A program made the position numbers and the translations under genes. A stretch of DNA of 64,000 bases from Gemmatimonadota bacterium (GTDB lineage Bacteria; Gemmatimonadota; Gemmatimonadetes; Gemmatimonadales; Gemmatimonadaceae), in contig JAQBPX010000038.1 in assembly GCA_028287305.1 (NCBI GenBank), positions 248,001-312,000 on the forward strand, written 5' to 3'. Position 1 is the first letter of the stretch; each line of letters opens with the position of its first letter. The notes below the pieces were generated by a model. It made no database searches. It saw only the letters and a list, made by a program, of their open reading frames with translations, and was not told the origin of the DNA. Positions 1 through 9,363 of the stretch are shown here, piece after piece.

Positions 1-1035
1 CTTGCCGCCACCCTCGCCGGAGTAGAGCACGTTCCCCGCGATCGCCGGCGACGCCCAGGTGAGACCGGTGAGCTTGCGCCACTTCTCCACTCCGGTGGTC
101 GCGTCGACGGCCTGCACGAACTGCTTGTCCGAGCTGCCTGCGTACACCACGCCGTCCTTCACGGCGGGGGACGTGTTCACCCAGCTCACCTGGTGGTCGT
201 AGCGCCACTTCTCGGCGCCCGTGGTGGCGTCCACCGCGTACAGGAACCCGTCGCGCGAGCCGACGAACACGCTGTTGCCCGAGACGGCGGGCGACGCCTG
301 CACGGTGCGGCGATCGAAGCCGAACTTTTTCGACTCGAGCGTCACGCCCGTCGTCGCGAAGCGCCAGCGCCGCGCGCCAGTAGTCGCGTCAAAGGCGTAG
401 AGGTATCCATCGGCGGAGCCCACGTACACCGCGCCATTCGCGACCGCGGGGGAGCTGCGCACGCGTCCCTCGGTCATGGACTTCCAGATCGTGGCACCGG
501 TGTGCAGGTCGAGCGCGTAGAGCGCGCCGTCCCCCGCCCCGATGTACACGCGGTGGCCCACCACCACGGGCGACGAGTGATAGATGTCCCCGGTCTCGTG
601 TCCCCATGGAAATGGGAGCGTGGCGCCCGTGCGATGCGTCCAGGCGACGTGGCCATCGCGCGCATCGAACGCCTCGATCACGCCAGCGCGATTGGCGAGC
701 ACCACGAGCCCCTCGGCCACGGCCGGGCTCGAGAACACCGCGCTGCCGGCGGCGTGCTTCCAGCGCAGCGCGCCCGTGGGCAGGTCGAGCGCGTAGAGGT
801 TGCCGTCACCGCTTCCTACGAACACGGCGTCGCCGGCAATCGCCGGAGAAGCGATGACGTCGCCCTGCGTCTCGAAGCGCCACTGCAAGCCGAGCAGCGC
901 GCGCCCGGGGGTCGCGTGAAACACGCCGGTGTGGGCGGCATCGCCGCGGAACATCGTGGGCGCTGGGGCCACCGGCACGCTGCTGGCCGGCAGCGCGAGC
1001 GCCGCACCCATCGCGAGGAGTCTTGGAAGGTTCAT
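1..1035 (-). CDS. Secreted PQQ-type beta-propeller repeat protein (partial, 3' end outside window)
   Basis: The frame is open from an ATG at 1035 to the window edge, giving 345 codons with no stop. It begins with a signal-peptide-like segment (MNLPRLLAMGAALALPASS). Then come repeated blades of the form 'SSPAVA-G-VYVGS-DG-LYALD--TG--RW', seen at least five times (for example YVGSADGYLYAFDATTG and FVGSRDGFLYAVDATTG). This is the PQQ_2/BamB-like eight-bladed propeller pattern. Such domains serve as scaffolds or as quinoprotein subunits; no cytochrome or calcium/PQQ ligand motif was identified, so a scaffold or binding role outside the cytoplasm is the safer reading. No clear Shine-Dalgarno sequence precedes the ATG. 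It follows the SusCD operon in the same direction, 260 bp downstream and beyond a strong hairpin, so it is probably a separate unit. Confidence 0.85.
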   Translation of the reverse strand, partial: MNLPRLLAMGAALALPASSVPVAPAPTMFRGDAAHTGVFHATPGRALLGLQWRFETQGDVIASPAIAGDAVFVGSGDGNLYALDLPTGALRWKHAAGSAVFSSPAVAEGLVVLANRAGVIEAFDARDGHVAWTHRTGATLPFPWGHETGDIYHSSPVVVGHRVYIGAGDGALYALDLHTGATIWKSMTEGRVRSSPAVANGAVYVGSADGYLYAFDATTGARRWRFATTGVTLESKKFGFDRRTVQASPAVSGNSVFVGSRDGFLYAVDATTGAEKWRYDHQVSWVNTSPAVKDGVVYAGSSDKQFVQAVDATTGVEKWRKLTGLTWASPAIAGNVLYSGEGGGK

Positions 1036-1101
1036 GCGCCCACGATAGTGCGCGGCTCCAACAGCTGCTTGACGGATCTTGACGCATGCCCGCAAACGCC
1101 G

Positions 1102-1142
1102 GATGGCTGCCACCGGGACCTTGCGGTCCGGTGACAGCCATC
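1102..1142 (-). terminator. Strong hairpin downstream of the first SusCD operon
   Basis: GATGGCTGCCACCGGGACC (1102-1120) pairs with 1125-1142 across a TTGC loop, with one mismatch and one bulge. It lies 150 bp past the SusD stop on the minus strand and 67 bp before the PQQ-propeller gene. There is no T-run, so the terminator role is inferred from position and stem strength. Confidence 0.5.
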
Positions 1143-1295
1143 ATCAGGCGATGGCTGGTACCAGTAGCTGGGGTGCGGGTCCCTCAGCAGTCAGCCATTC
1201 TGTAACAGGGCAGCGCGCATCATTGCTCAGACCTGCGGGGTCCTCACAACAGCCACCCTTCCCGCAAACGTTCAGCCCGTATGAGGGGCGCTCTA

Positions 1296-2840
1296 TCAGG
1301 GCACCGGATCGGCGCAGTCGGTCCCGACGCCGCCACAGCTGTAGTTCGCGATGCGCAGCGTGCCGAGCTCCTTCCCCGGAACCGGCAGCGAGCGCGGCGA
1401 GCCCGGGAACATCACGTCGAAGCGACGGGCATCGCCCCATCCTACTACGACGTTCGTGCCATACAGTTCCAACAGGCGCTCGTAGATCACGGCATCCAGC
1501 AGCGTGCCGCATCCCGTTCCCGCCACGTTCTTCGGCAGGCAGTCCGCCGAGGCCGGCACGCCGGCCGTGGTGACCGCGGGCAGCTTGCCGCGACCGACAC
1601 GGGTCTTGTTGATCATGTCCACCGCGCGCTGCAGGTTGCCGGAGGTGCGGATGAGCGCCTCGGCGATCAGCAGGTCGTTCTCTGCGGAGATCATGTTCGG
1701 GGTGAGTCCCAGGAAGCCGTTCGGCTGTCCACGCGCCATGTAGAGGTAGCGCTGGTAGGCCCACGGCGAGAGCATGTAGAAGCCGCGGGTCGGGTCGCCG
1801 ATCGTGTTGCCGCGATAGGCGAAGTCCGTCCCCATGCGCGCGTCGGGTGACGTCGCCTTGGGGGGGAGCTGCGTGCTGTTCATCTGGACGGGCTGGGTGG
1901 GGTCCATCGCGCGGATCACGCGAAAGTCCACCCGCGTCCAGCTGTCGGTGTTCATGTACACCGTGTAGTTGTTGCCGAAGGGGTTCGAGCTCGTGACGGT
2001 GAGGGAGTAGTCCATTCCCGGAGCCGTGGTCGAGGTCGAGATGCCCTTCTCGGCGTACTGCAGGACCTTCGCCCAGTTGGCCGCCGTGTTCTGCGCGGCA
2101 TTGCGGCTCGTCTGCGAGATCGTGCGGGCCGCGAGCGAGTTCGCATACTTCGCGAGCTTGTCGCCGGTGAGCCCGCCCACGCCGCCCAGGTCTTCCACGT
2201 ACTGCGTGGCGATCGTGTAGTTCTTGCCCGTTGCGCTGGCGATCACCTTGTCGAACCGCGCAAGCGCCGAGTCACGCACTTCCGTGAAGGGGCGCAGCGT
2301 GAGGGCGACCGGATCCGCCTGGTCGCTCGGGATGAAGGCCTTGTCGTAGATCATCGCCAGCTCGCTGACGGACGCTGCCCACACGAAGTCGGCGAGGTCG
2401 TTGTACGCGGCGGTCTGGTCGCTGCCCTCGAGGTTGAGCTTCACGCCGTTCTTGATCGCGCGAATGCCGTCGTTCGCCGAGCCGATGGCCCCGTAGAAGC
2501 CCTGCCACGGGTTGAGCGCGGTCTTCTCGTCGGTGTTGCCCGGCGCATTGTTGTAGGGGATGCGCGGCTGCTGCTGGTTGAAGCGCATGCTGAAGTTGCC
2601 GAAGTTGCCGGTGGCCTCATCGGCCGTGACCGACAGCCCGACTGTCTCCGATTCCTGCGACTCGTTCCAGTAGGGGCCCATGGCGCCGCCGATGACGTTG
2701 CGTACGTCGCCGGGATTCGAGAGCGCCTTGGACTGGTCCGGATTGTTGAGGTTCGGGACGGTGAGTTCCCTGCTGCACGCGGTGGCCACTGCCAGGACCC
2801 CAAGGGTCCCGGCGAGTGCCATCAGGCGAAAGTTCTTCAT
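1296..2840 (-). CDS. SusD/RagB family outer-membrane lipoprotein (first copy)
   Basis: A 514-residue nutrient-binding lipoprotein that would cap a SusC channel on the cell surface. It starts MKNFRLMALAGTLGVLAVATAC, a lipoprotein signal with lipobox VATAC, followed by the typical SusD opening LTVPNLNNPDQ. The late segment with 'LIAEALIRTSGNLQRAVDMINKTRVGRG' character and 'YERLLELYG' matches the C-terminal SusD/RagB region. The ATG at 2840 was chosen over an in-frame ATG at 2849 because the second copy in this window (31702-33246) begins with the same MKNFRL and has exactly the same length. It lies 17 bp after the SusC stop, so the two are co-transcribed. The substrate cannot be told from sequence; SusCD pairs import glycans, peptides or other oligomers. 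Confidence 0.93.
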   Translation of the reverse strand: MKNFRLMALAGTLGVLAVATACSRELTVPNLNNPDQSKALSNPGDVRNVIGGAMGPYWNESQESETVGLSVTADEATGNFGNFSMRFNQQQPRIPYNNAPGNTDEKTALNPWQGFYGAIGSANDGIRAIKNGVKLNLEGSDQTAAYNDLADFVWAASVSELAMIYDKAFIPSDQADPVALTLRPFTEVRDSALARFDKVIASATGKNYTIATQYVEDLGGVGGLTGDKLAKYANSLAARTISQTSRNAAQNTAANWAKVLQYAEKGISTSTTAPGMDYSLTVTSSNPFGNNYTVYMNTDSWTRVDFRVIRAMDPTQPVQMNSTQLPPKATSPDARMGTDFAYRGNTIGDPTRGFYMLSPWAYQRYLYMARGQPNGFLGLTPNMISAENDLLIAEALIRTSGNLQRAVDMINKTRVGRGKLPAVTTAGVPASADCLPKNVAGTGCGTLLDAVIYERLLELYGTNVVVGWGDARRFDVMFPGSPRSLPVPGKELGTLRIANYSCGGVGTDCADPVP

Positions 2841-2857
2841 GGAAGTCATGTCTCCGG

Positions 2858-5800
2858 TCAATAGTTGATCGTGATCTGGCCGGTCACCTGCCGCAGCGAC
2901 GGGTAACGGAAGCCGTCGAGGCGGAAGTTGAAGTCGTCGCCGGCGAGCGTCTCCGGATCGGCGCCCGAGTACTTCGACCACGTCTTCAGGTTGCGACCGA
3001 TGAGCGCGACCTTGACGCCATTCGTGAAGCGGCTGAGGCCGATCGCGGAGCGGACGGAGTTCGGCAGCGTGTAGTTGAGCGAGAGCTCGCGGAGCTTGGC
3101 GTAGGAGCCATTCTCGACGAAGTACTCGTTCGGGCTGATGTTGTCGTAGAGCGACCCGGAGTAGAACTCCACCGGCTTGCGCTCGGCGACCGGCTTGCCC
3201 GCCTGGTCCTCGTCGGCGTGACGATAGTCCTGGAACATCCACTGCTTGGTGAAGTTGTAGATCTTGCCGCCCTTCACGCCGTCCACGAGCATGTGGAGGC
3301 CGAAGTCGCCGATGCGAACGTCGTTCGTGATGCCGTAGTTGAAGTCGGGATTCACGTCGCCGATCTTCAGCAGCTGGTTGCCGGTGGGATCCACGTACTT
3401 GATCGGCTTCTCGGCGGCCGTGTGGAACTCGGACTTCTTCACCACGAAGCCCAGCTCGTTCACCTGATAGTCGTTCGTGCTGAACGCCGTGTTGGCCTTG
3501 TTCACCGGGTTGTCGAGCAGCTCGTTGACGTTGTGCACCCACTTGGCGCCGTACATCACGCCGAGGCGCTCGCCTTCCTTGTAGTAGAACTGCTGGCCCT
3601 GGAACTGGCCGAAGGCGTCGGACTGGTTGAACGGTGCCACGCCGAGCCTGTCGATGAACTGGCGGGTGCGATCCCCGGTCAGCGTCATGTTCCAGCTGTA
3701 CTTCGACGCCTCCAGGAGGCGCGTGTTCAGCTGCAGCTCGAGCGTGCGCGCCGAGACGTCGGCCGCGTTCTGCACCTGGAAGGTGAAGCCGCCGGACTTG
3801 GCGGTGGAGAGCGGCACGTTCAGGAAGGCGCCACGCGTGAGGCGATCGGCCTTCGTGAGCTCGAGCGAGAAGCGGTCGAGGAAGTCGGCATTCACCGAGT
3901 ACTCGTTCTCCGTCTGCTCGGCGGGCTTCAGGTTCTTGTTGCCGAGCGCCTGCTTGGAAAGCGACCCGTTGCTGAGCGTGTAGCGCTCGTACTGCGCGGT
4001 GAAGGCGGGCCGGAGGCCGGCGGTGCCGCGCGCCGCGCGGATCTTGAGCTCCTGGACGCCCGGGATGGTGAAGTCCTGGGAGATGCGATACGCACCCGAC
4101 ACTCCGTAGTAGTCACGGAAGCGGTCGTTGGCGCCGAACAGCGAGGAGCCGTCGCGGCGATAGACGAGCTGCGCCAGGTAGCGATCCTTGAGGTCGAACT
4201 GCTGCGTGACGTAGTAGTCCTGCGAGCGCACCGTCTGCTGCGAGGAGGACTGCGCATTCTGCGATGGATCGCCGGCGTTGATCGTCGGCAAGTCCACGTT
4301 GATCTTTCCGGACGTCGCGGCCTGCTGCGCCTGGTACGTGTCCTCGAGGAGGTACGTGAGGCGCGTGGTGCTCTTCAGCGCGCGCCAGTGATTGCTGGAC
4401 GTGGCGTTGAGCTGGGTGTTCTGGTTGGTCGAGCGGAAGAACGACTCGCCGTAGGTGCCGTTGCCTGGCACGCCCTGGTCGGTGAGGAAGCCCTTGAACG
4501 CGTAGTTCGTGTTGTTCGTGTTCAGGCGGTCGGTGCCGTAGGTCCCGTCGACCGTCAGCCAGGTGGTCGGGCGGTAGCGGCCGGTGAACGAGCCGAACAT
4601 GCGCTCGCGGCGGAAGCTCTGGTCACGCGCCCACAGGTCGTAGAGCGGGTTGTCGCGCTGCGACGGCGAGTTCTCCGTGGGCAGCTTGCGGTTGAAGCGC
4701 AGGTCGTTGGCGCCCGCGGGGAACTCGAGGTTCACGTCGGGCGGCGCCTGCAGGAGCGCGAAGAAGGGGCCGTTCTGGGTGGGATCCTGGTCGTTGTTGG
4801 AGAGCGCGTAGAGCACGCTCGCCGACATGTCCAGGTTCTCCAGCAGGCCCTGGTCGAAGTTCACGCGGATGTTGTCCTTCTTCTCGCCGTCCACGAATGG
4901 GAGCAGCCCCTTGTTGCGCTCGGTCGAGTACGAGGTGCTCAGGTTGAGCGCCTGGCGACGAAGGCCGAGGTTCACGTACGAGTTGCCGAAGTCACCGTTG
5001 CGCAGCCACTCCTTGGACTGGTTGCGCCACGTGCCGGCGACGAACTCGTTGTCCGCCACGTGATCGGTGTCGGGCACGCGTGCGCCGCTCACGAGCAGGA
5101 AGCTGCCGTCGGGGTTCAGCTTGAAGTGATGATGATGGTTGAGCGGGACGTACTTCTCCTCGCCGCCGCTCCCCATCTCACCGCGGGCGGTGAGCGAGAA
5201 GCGCGTGTCCGACGCGTTCTTGCCGCGCTTCGTGATGATGTTGATCACGCCGTTCGCGGCGTCGGAGCCGAAGGTGTTGGCCGAGGCCGCACCCTTCAGG
5301 ACCTCGATCGACTCGATGTCGTTGGCGTCGAGGTCGGCGAGCGACCCGCGCGTGATCACGCCGTCCACGATCAGCAGCGGGGACGATCCACCCACCGTGA
5401 GGTTCGTGGAGCCGCGAAGCCGGATGACCGGGTTGGCACCCGGGGTTCCGCGCGCGAGGGCAATGCGCGCGCCGGCGACCTTGCCCTGCAGCGCGCCGAT
5501 CGGCGACACGGAGGGCACCTGGCTGATCTCGGCTTCGCCGACGTGCGTGACGCCGATCGTGAGCTTCTTGGACGACGTCGCCTCGGCGACGCCGGTGACG
5601 ATCATGGCGTCGAGCTTCACGGCTTCGGACTTGAGCGTGAAGTCGGCGGTCTGGGTTCCAGCGGTCACGGCGACCTGGCGGCTCTGCGGGCCGAAGCCCA
5701 GGTGGCGGGCCGCAAGGATGACACTCTGCCCGGACACGCGTGCCGCCGGCACGGTCATCCGGTAGACACCATTGGTGTTCGTGAGCACGTTCATCCCCAT

Positions 5801-5965
5801 CGAAGCGATGGAGACGTTCGCGCCCTGGATCGGGCCACCTGCCTCATTGCTGATGCGTCCCGTGATCACTGCGTCCTGCTCCTGTGCCGCTGCGACAGGC
5901 GCGTGAATTGCGGCGACCAACGCACCCACGCCGAGCAGGCGCAGGAATCTGCGTGTTCCCATCAT
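2858..5965 (-). CDS. SusC/RagA family TonB-linked outer-membrane receptor (first copy)
   Basis: About 1035 residues. It has a signal peptide (MMGTRRFLRLLGVGALVAAI, then AAAQ), an N-terminal carboxypeptidase-regulatory-like domain (AVITGRISNEAGGPIQGANV), a plug domain with the SusC signature (LLIVDGVITRG, IESIEVLKGAASANTFGS, GVINIITKRG) and a long beta-barrel ending in a terminal strand (TGQITINY). It forms the TonB-energised channel that works with the adjacent SusD lipoprotein. AGAGAGG lies 4 nt before the ATG at 5965 (7 nt before an ATG at 5962), so the start is one of these rather than further upstream. A run of four histidines (5126-5137) is conserved as THHH in the second copy. The gene is divergent from a LytS/LytTR pair. 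Confidence 0.95.
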   Translation of the reverse strand: MMGTRRFLRLLGVGALVAAIHAPVAAAQEQDAVITGRISNEAGGPIQGANVSIASMGMNVLTNTNGVYRMTVPAARVSGQSVILAARHLGFGPQSRQVAVTAGTQTADFTLKSEAVKLDAMIVTGVAEATSSKKLTIGVTHVGEAEISQVPSVSPIGALQGKVAGARIALARGTPGANPVIRLRGSTNLTVGGSSPLLIVDGVITRGSLADLDANDIESIEVLKGAASANTFGSDAANGVINIITKRGKNASDTRFSLTARGEMGSGGEEKYVPLNHHHHFKLNPDGSFLLVSGARVPDTDHVADNEFVAGTWRNQSKEWLRNGDFGNSYVNLGLRRQALNLSTSYSTERNKGLLPFVDGEKKDNIRVNFDQGLLENLDMSASVLYALSNNDQDPTQNGPFFALLQAPPDVNLEFPAGANDLRFNRKLPTENSPSQRDNPLYDLWARDQSFRRERMFGSFTGRYRPTTWLTVDGTYGTDRLNTNNTNYAFKGFLTDQGVPGNGTYGESFFRSTNQNTQLNATSSNHWRALKSTTRLTYLLEDTYQAQQAATSGKINVDLPTINAGDPSQNAQSSSQQTVRSQDYYVTQQFDLKDRYLAQLVYRRDGSSLFGANDRFRDYYGVSGAYRISQDFTIPGVQELKIRAARGTAGLRPAFTAQYERYTLSNGSLSKQALGNKNLKPAEQTENEYSVNADFLDRFSLELTKADRLTRGAFLNVPLSTAKSGGFTFQVQNAADVSARTLELQLNTRLLEASKYSWNMTLTGDRTRQFIDRLGVAPFNQSDAFGQFQGQQFYYKEGERLGVMYGAKWVHNVNELLDNPVNKANTAFSTNDYQVNELGFVVKKSEFHTAAEKPIKYVDPTGNQLLKIGDVNPDFNYGITNDVRIGDFGLHMLVDGVKGGKIYNFTKQWMFQDYRHADEDQAGKPVAERKPVEFYSGSLYDNISPNEYFVENGSYAKLRELSLNYTLPNSVRSAIGLSRFTNGVKVALIGRNLKTWSKYSGADPETLAGDDFNFRLDGFRYPSLRQVTGQITINY

Positions 5966-6303
5966 GTTGCCTCTCTGTTCTGACTGGTTCAGCATCGCGA
6001 GGACTGATGTCGTGCGATGAGCTCACTCGTCCTGAGTGGACGTGCGCATGGTGTCCCGCGGCGCTGCAAAGGGACAACGACGAATCCCCCACCCGCGCGA
6101 TCGTGCCGTGAGTCGCGCAGGACGCGGCCATGTCGGGAGTGGCGGCGTGCGCCTCGCCGCGTCGCGGGCCACACCTCGCGAGGCGCGGCTCACACCGCAC
6201 GGGAAGCGGTTCGGCCCCGCGCACATCGGCTGGGCCACTCACTGCGCGGCTCACCACCTGGCGTATTGGATTGCGCCCGCCGCGGTGCCACTATGGGTAT
6301 CAC
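5966..6303. other. Divergent intergenic region between susC copy 1 and the LytS-type kinase
   Basis: These 338 bp separate two genes reading outwards and must hold both promoters and any regulatory sites. A short dyad CACTC-GTCCT-GAGTG lies near 6020-6035. No convincing sigma-70 hexamer pair or LytTR-type repeat could be assigned by eye. An open frame continues upstream of the kinase ATG, but its protein sequence there is arginine-rich and unlike a membrane N-terminus, so it was treated as non-coding. Confidence 0.5.
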
Positions 6304-8427
6304 ATGGGCACCTCCTCGGGCACTCGTTCACCGGCCAGTCATTCCTTCTCGCGAGGCGCAGCCGCGCTGGTCGGGGCGTGGCTGGCGCTCTCGCTGGTGC
6401 GCCTGCTCGCGCGCCTCGTGGCGTTCAGCATCTCGGCGCGATCGGCCGGCGACCTGGCGCGCATGATCCTGCTGGTGACGGCGTTCTGGATGCTGGCCAC
6501 GCCGGTGGTGCTGATGCTGGAACGGCGCGTTGCGCACTGGCCCGTCCGGTCCGCCGGGAGATGGGGCGCGCACGCGCTTCATCTCGCCGTGCTGATGCTC
6601 GTCGAGCCATGGTGGTTCAGGCAGGTGCTCCTGTGGGCTGGGGGCACGCCCGCCGGGTACTGGGTCGCCATGGTCTCGCGCGCGGACACCAACGCCCTGC
6701 TCTACGCGCTGGTGCTGATCGTGGACCAGCTGCGCCTGCGCTATCGGGACGCACAGGCACGTTCCGATGAGGCGGCCAGGCTGCAGTCGGTCGTCGCCGA
6801 CGCCGAGCTGAATACGCTCACCCTGCAGCTGCAGCCGCACTTCCTGTTCAACGCGATGCAGCTCATCGCGGAGGCTGGCCACTCCGACGTGGATGGCGCG
6901 CGCAAGACGCTGTCGGACCTGCGCGGGCTGCTCGCCTGGTCGTCGGGCCTCGAGAAGCGGCGCGAGGTCTCCCTGCATGAGGAGCTGGACTTCCTCTGCG
7001 CATTCGCCGCCATCCAGGAGCGCCGCTTCGGCCGGCGACTCACCGTGTCGGTGCTGGCGAGCAGCGAAGCCATGACCATGCTCGTGCCGCCGCTGCTCCT
7101 CCAGCCGCTGGTGGAGAATGCCATCCGTCACGGCATCGCGCCGCGCGCGCGTGGTGGCATCGTCACCGTGAAGGCATTCTGCGTGGAGGGCCGCCTGCTG
7201 ATGACGGTCACGGACGACGGCGTGGGCCTGCGCGGCCGTGACCAGGCGACTGGGCTCGGCATCTCCGTCACGCGCAAGCGGCTCTTTCACGCCTACGGCG
7301 AGGACCACTCGTTCGGGCTGGGCCCTGCCGACGGCGTGGGCACTACCGCGCGCGTGGACATTCCCGCGCGGCGCGCGCTCGAGCATGGCGCGGTGGACCT
7401 GACCGCCGGCGCATTCGGCGATGACGACGCGCAGGCGGACCACCAGGAGTCCCCAAGCGCCGAGCGCGGGCATGCCCATCCGCTGGCGCAGGGCTTCCGC
7501 ATTGCCGCGGGATGGGCGCTGGTGCTCCTGCTGCTGATGCCCGTGGAGATGTTCGCGGCCGACCCGACGCGCGGCGCCTTCGTGCAGAACATGGTCGAGG
7601 AGCTGGCCGGCATTCCATTCTGGCTGCTCCTCACCGTGGCCGCACTGGTCGCCGGCAACCGCGCACGCCACACGAGGATCACCTACGCGGTGGATGCACT
7701 CGTCGCGCTGGGCCTGCTCGCGCTGCATGCGCGCGCGGGACCGATGATGCTCGGCCTGCTCGGGCGGCCGATGGAGGCGACGCTCACCTACGCGATGTGG
7801 ATTCCGTGGGACCTCTCGGCGTACGGCATCGTGCTGGCGGCAACGCGCGCTGACGCGATGGCGGCGTGGGCTCGCTCGCACCTGGATCGCGCCGCTCGCC
7901 TGCGAGAGCAGTGGCAGCACGTGCGCGGACGGCTTCAGCGCCTGCGAATGCAGCAGCCACTGCTCCTGAACGCGCTGGACTCAGTCGCCCGCGCGCAAAC
8001 TGTCGCAGCCTGGGATCGCGCCGCCGTGAGCTGCGCCGAATTCTTCCGGGCACTGCTCGCCGCCGGTGAGTCCGCGGAGCTCACGCTCGGGCAGGAGCTT
8101 TCGCTGGCGGAATCGTATGCCTCCCTCTGCCTCGCGCACGACGTGGATGGCGAGGGCTGCGTGACCGAGGTGGACGAGATGCTCCTCGAGTCGCGCGTGG
8201 CCACGGGGTGCGTGACGGTGATGGTGGACACCCTGCTCCGCTCGCTGGACTCGACGCCGCGCCGCCTGACCCTGCAGGTCGCCGAGGGCGGTGATGCGCT
8301 CGCCATTCGCGTGACGGCGTTGCTCCCGGATGGAGTTGCCACGGTGAAGGCCCCGCTCCACTCGCTCGCGCCTGCAGCCGGGCGCGCACCCCACGCCCGC
8401 CTCTTTTCCTTTCTCCCACACTCCTAG
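6304..8427 (+). CDS. LytS/YehU-type sensor histidine kinase with a fused degenerate second kinase module
   Basis: 707 residues. Module 1 has about four membrane helices (residues ~12-150), then a His_kinase (PF06580-type) box with LQPHFLFNAM (H179, N183) and an ATPase domain with VENAIRHG, DDGVGL and GLGIS. A linker is followed by module 2: four more membrane helices (~400-520), then a helix with QQPLLLNAL, where P552 replaces the phospho-histidine and N556 aligns with N183. The N-box is VDTLLRSL and no glycine-rich boxes remain. Module 2 is therefore a full-length internal copy that has lost catalytic residues. It ends 1 bp before the LytTR regulator gene, its likely partner. The ATG at 6304 was chosen because the protein upstream of it is not membrane-like. 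SusC copy 1 is divergent and is a plausible target. Confidence 0.9.
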   Translation: MGTSSGTRSPASHSFSRGAAALVGAWLALSLVRLLARLVAFSISARSAGDLARMILLVTAFWMLATPVVLMLERRVAHWPVRSAGRWGAHALHLAVLMLVEPWWFRQVLLWAGGTPAGYWVAMVSRADTNALLYALVLIVDQLRLRYRDAQARSDEAARLQSVVADAELNTLTLQLQPHFLFNAMQLIAEAGHSDVDGARKTLSDLRGLLAWSSGLEKRREVSLHEELDFLCAFAAIQERRFGRRLTVSVLASSEAMTMLVPPLLLQPLVENAIRHGIAPRARGGIVTVKAFCVEGRLLMTVTDDGVGLRGRDQATGLGISVTRKRLFHAYGEDHSFGLGPADGVGTTARVDIPARRALEHGAVDLTAGAFGDDDAQADHQESPSAERGHAHPLAQGFRIAAGWALVLLLLMPVEMFAADPTRGAFVQNMVEELAGIPFWLLLTVAALVAGNRARHTRITYAVDALVALGLLALHARAGPMMLGLLGRPMEATLTYAMWIPWDLSAYGIVLAATRADAMAAWARSHLDRAARLREQWQHVRGRLQRLRMQQPLLLNALDSVARAQTVAAWDRAAVSCAEFFRALLAAGESAELTLGQELSLAESYASLCLAHDVDGEGCVTEVDEMLLESRVATGCVTVMVDTLLRSLDSTPRRLTLQVAEGGDALAIRVTALLPDGVATVKAPLHSLAPAAGRAPHARLFSFLPHS

Positions 8428-8428
8428 C

Positions 8429-9232
8429 ATGCTGACCGTCATCATTGTGGACGATGAAGAGCTGGCCCGGGCGCGCATGCGCCGCCTGCTCTCGTCGGAG
8501 CAGGACGCCGAGCTCGTTGCGGAGTACGACAACGGCGCCGAGGCGCTCGAGGGCATTCGCGAGCATGCGCCGGACGTCGTGTTCCTGGACGTCGAGATGC
8601 CGGAGATCGATGGCATCGCGGTAGCCGAGCAGCTCGCGGCGGACGCGCACGTGCCGATGATCGTCTTCGCCACGGCATTCGACCGTTACGCGGTGCGGGC
8701 GTTCGAGGTGAGCGCCATGGACTACCTGCTCAAGCCGGTGAACGAGGAGCGGTTCGCACAGGCGTGGGCGAAGCTGCGCGAGCGCGCCGCGGCGGGCGCG
8801 CCGGGTGAGGCGCAGCGGCTGCTTGCGGCGCTGGCGCAGATCCAGGCGGGCGACGAGACGGGCAAGCGCGCTGGATCACGGTCGCTCTATCGCATCCGGT
8901 TCATGGTGCCGGAAACGGACAAGACGGTGCTGGTGCGCGCCGAGGACGTGCAGTGGATCGAGGCGGCGGGAAATTACGTGCGCCTGCACACGGCGCAGGG
9001 GAACCGGTTGATCCGCGAGTCGCTGGCGTCGCTGGATGCGGAGCTGGACCCGACGCGATTCGCGCGCATTCACCGGCGGGCGATCGTGAACCTGAACTGC
9101 ATCAAGGAAATCCGCCCGTGGATCTCGGGCGACGGCATCGTGCTGCTGCAGACCGGGGAGAAGCTGCGCCTGAGCCGGACCTATAGAAGGGCATTCGACT
9201 CGCGGCTGGAGGGGTTGCCGGTGCCGGCGTGA
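8429..9232 (+). CDS. LytTR family response regulator
   Basis: 267 residues. The N-terminal receiver domain has acidic residues D8-D9, phospho-acceptor D54 (VVFLDVEMPEIDG) and a conserved lysine in DYLLKPVNEE. The C-terminal LytTR DNA-binding domain is recognised by VQWIEAAGNYVRLHT and RIHRRAIVNLNCIKEI. It starts one base after the stop of the membrane kinase, which is the classical LytS-LytTR arrangement, so it should receive phosphate from H179 of that kinase. It activates or represses promoters through LytTR direct repeats; no site was assigned here. Downstream lies a long inverted repeat shared with the convergent gene. Confidence 0.95.
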   Translation: MLTVIIVDDEELARARMRRLLSSEQDAELVAEYDNGAEALEGIREHAPDVVFLDVEMPEIDGIAVAEQLAADAHVPMIVFATAFDRYAVRAFEVSAMDYLLKPVNEERFAQAWAKLRERAAAGAPGEAQRLLAALAQIQAGDETGKRAGSRSLYRIRFMVPETDKTVLVRAEDVQWIEAAGNYVRLHTAQGNRLIRESLASLDAELDPTRFARIHRRAIVNLNCIKEIRPWISGDGIVLLQTGEKLRLSRTYRRAFDSRLEGLPVPA

Positions 9233-9246
9233 CTTAACAACATCTG

Positions 9247-9337
9247 GCACGCCGAAAAACGCCGAAACAGCCGAAAGGGCACTGCAACGTCTTCTTGCCC
9301 TTGGTCGTTTCGGCTGTTCCAGCGTGTTTCGGCGTGC
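9247..9337. repeat. Long imperfect palindrome between convergent genes, built of GCCGAAA units
   Basis: The left arm 9247-9276 and right arm 9308-9337 are 30-nt near-perfect inverted copies. The inner AAGGGCA (9275-9281) also pairs with TGCCCTT (9296-9302), so the whole stretch folds into one long hairpin. GCCGAAA or its complement recurs about three times per arm. It sits 14 bp after the LytTR regulator stop and 26 bp before the stop of the convergent gene, which suggests a two-way terminator or a mobile palindromic element settled there. Confidence 0.8.
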
Positions 9338-9363
9338 AACAAGTCGTACTTTCCTGCCACTCC

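Noticed and set aside
1296-3542. A long fusion of SusD with an upstream 230-codon extension
   Set aside because: The extension lies inside the SusC gene on the same strand in another frame; the lipoprotein signal sets the start at 2840.
2816-5983. A 1055-codon plus-strand open frame opposite susC copy 1, and similar ones at 34791-37025 and 13238-15475
   Set aside because: They mirror real genes on the other strand, have valine/arginine/alanine-rich composition with no domains, and both susC copies produce the same shadow. They result from GC-rich third positions.
6130-6303. An upstream extension of the LytS-type kinase by 58 codons
   Set aside because: Arginine/serine-rich sequence with no membrane features; the ATG at 6304 directly precedes the first helix.
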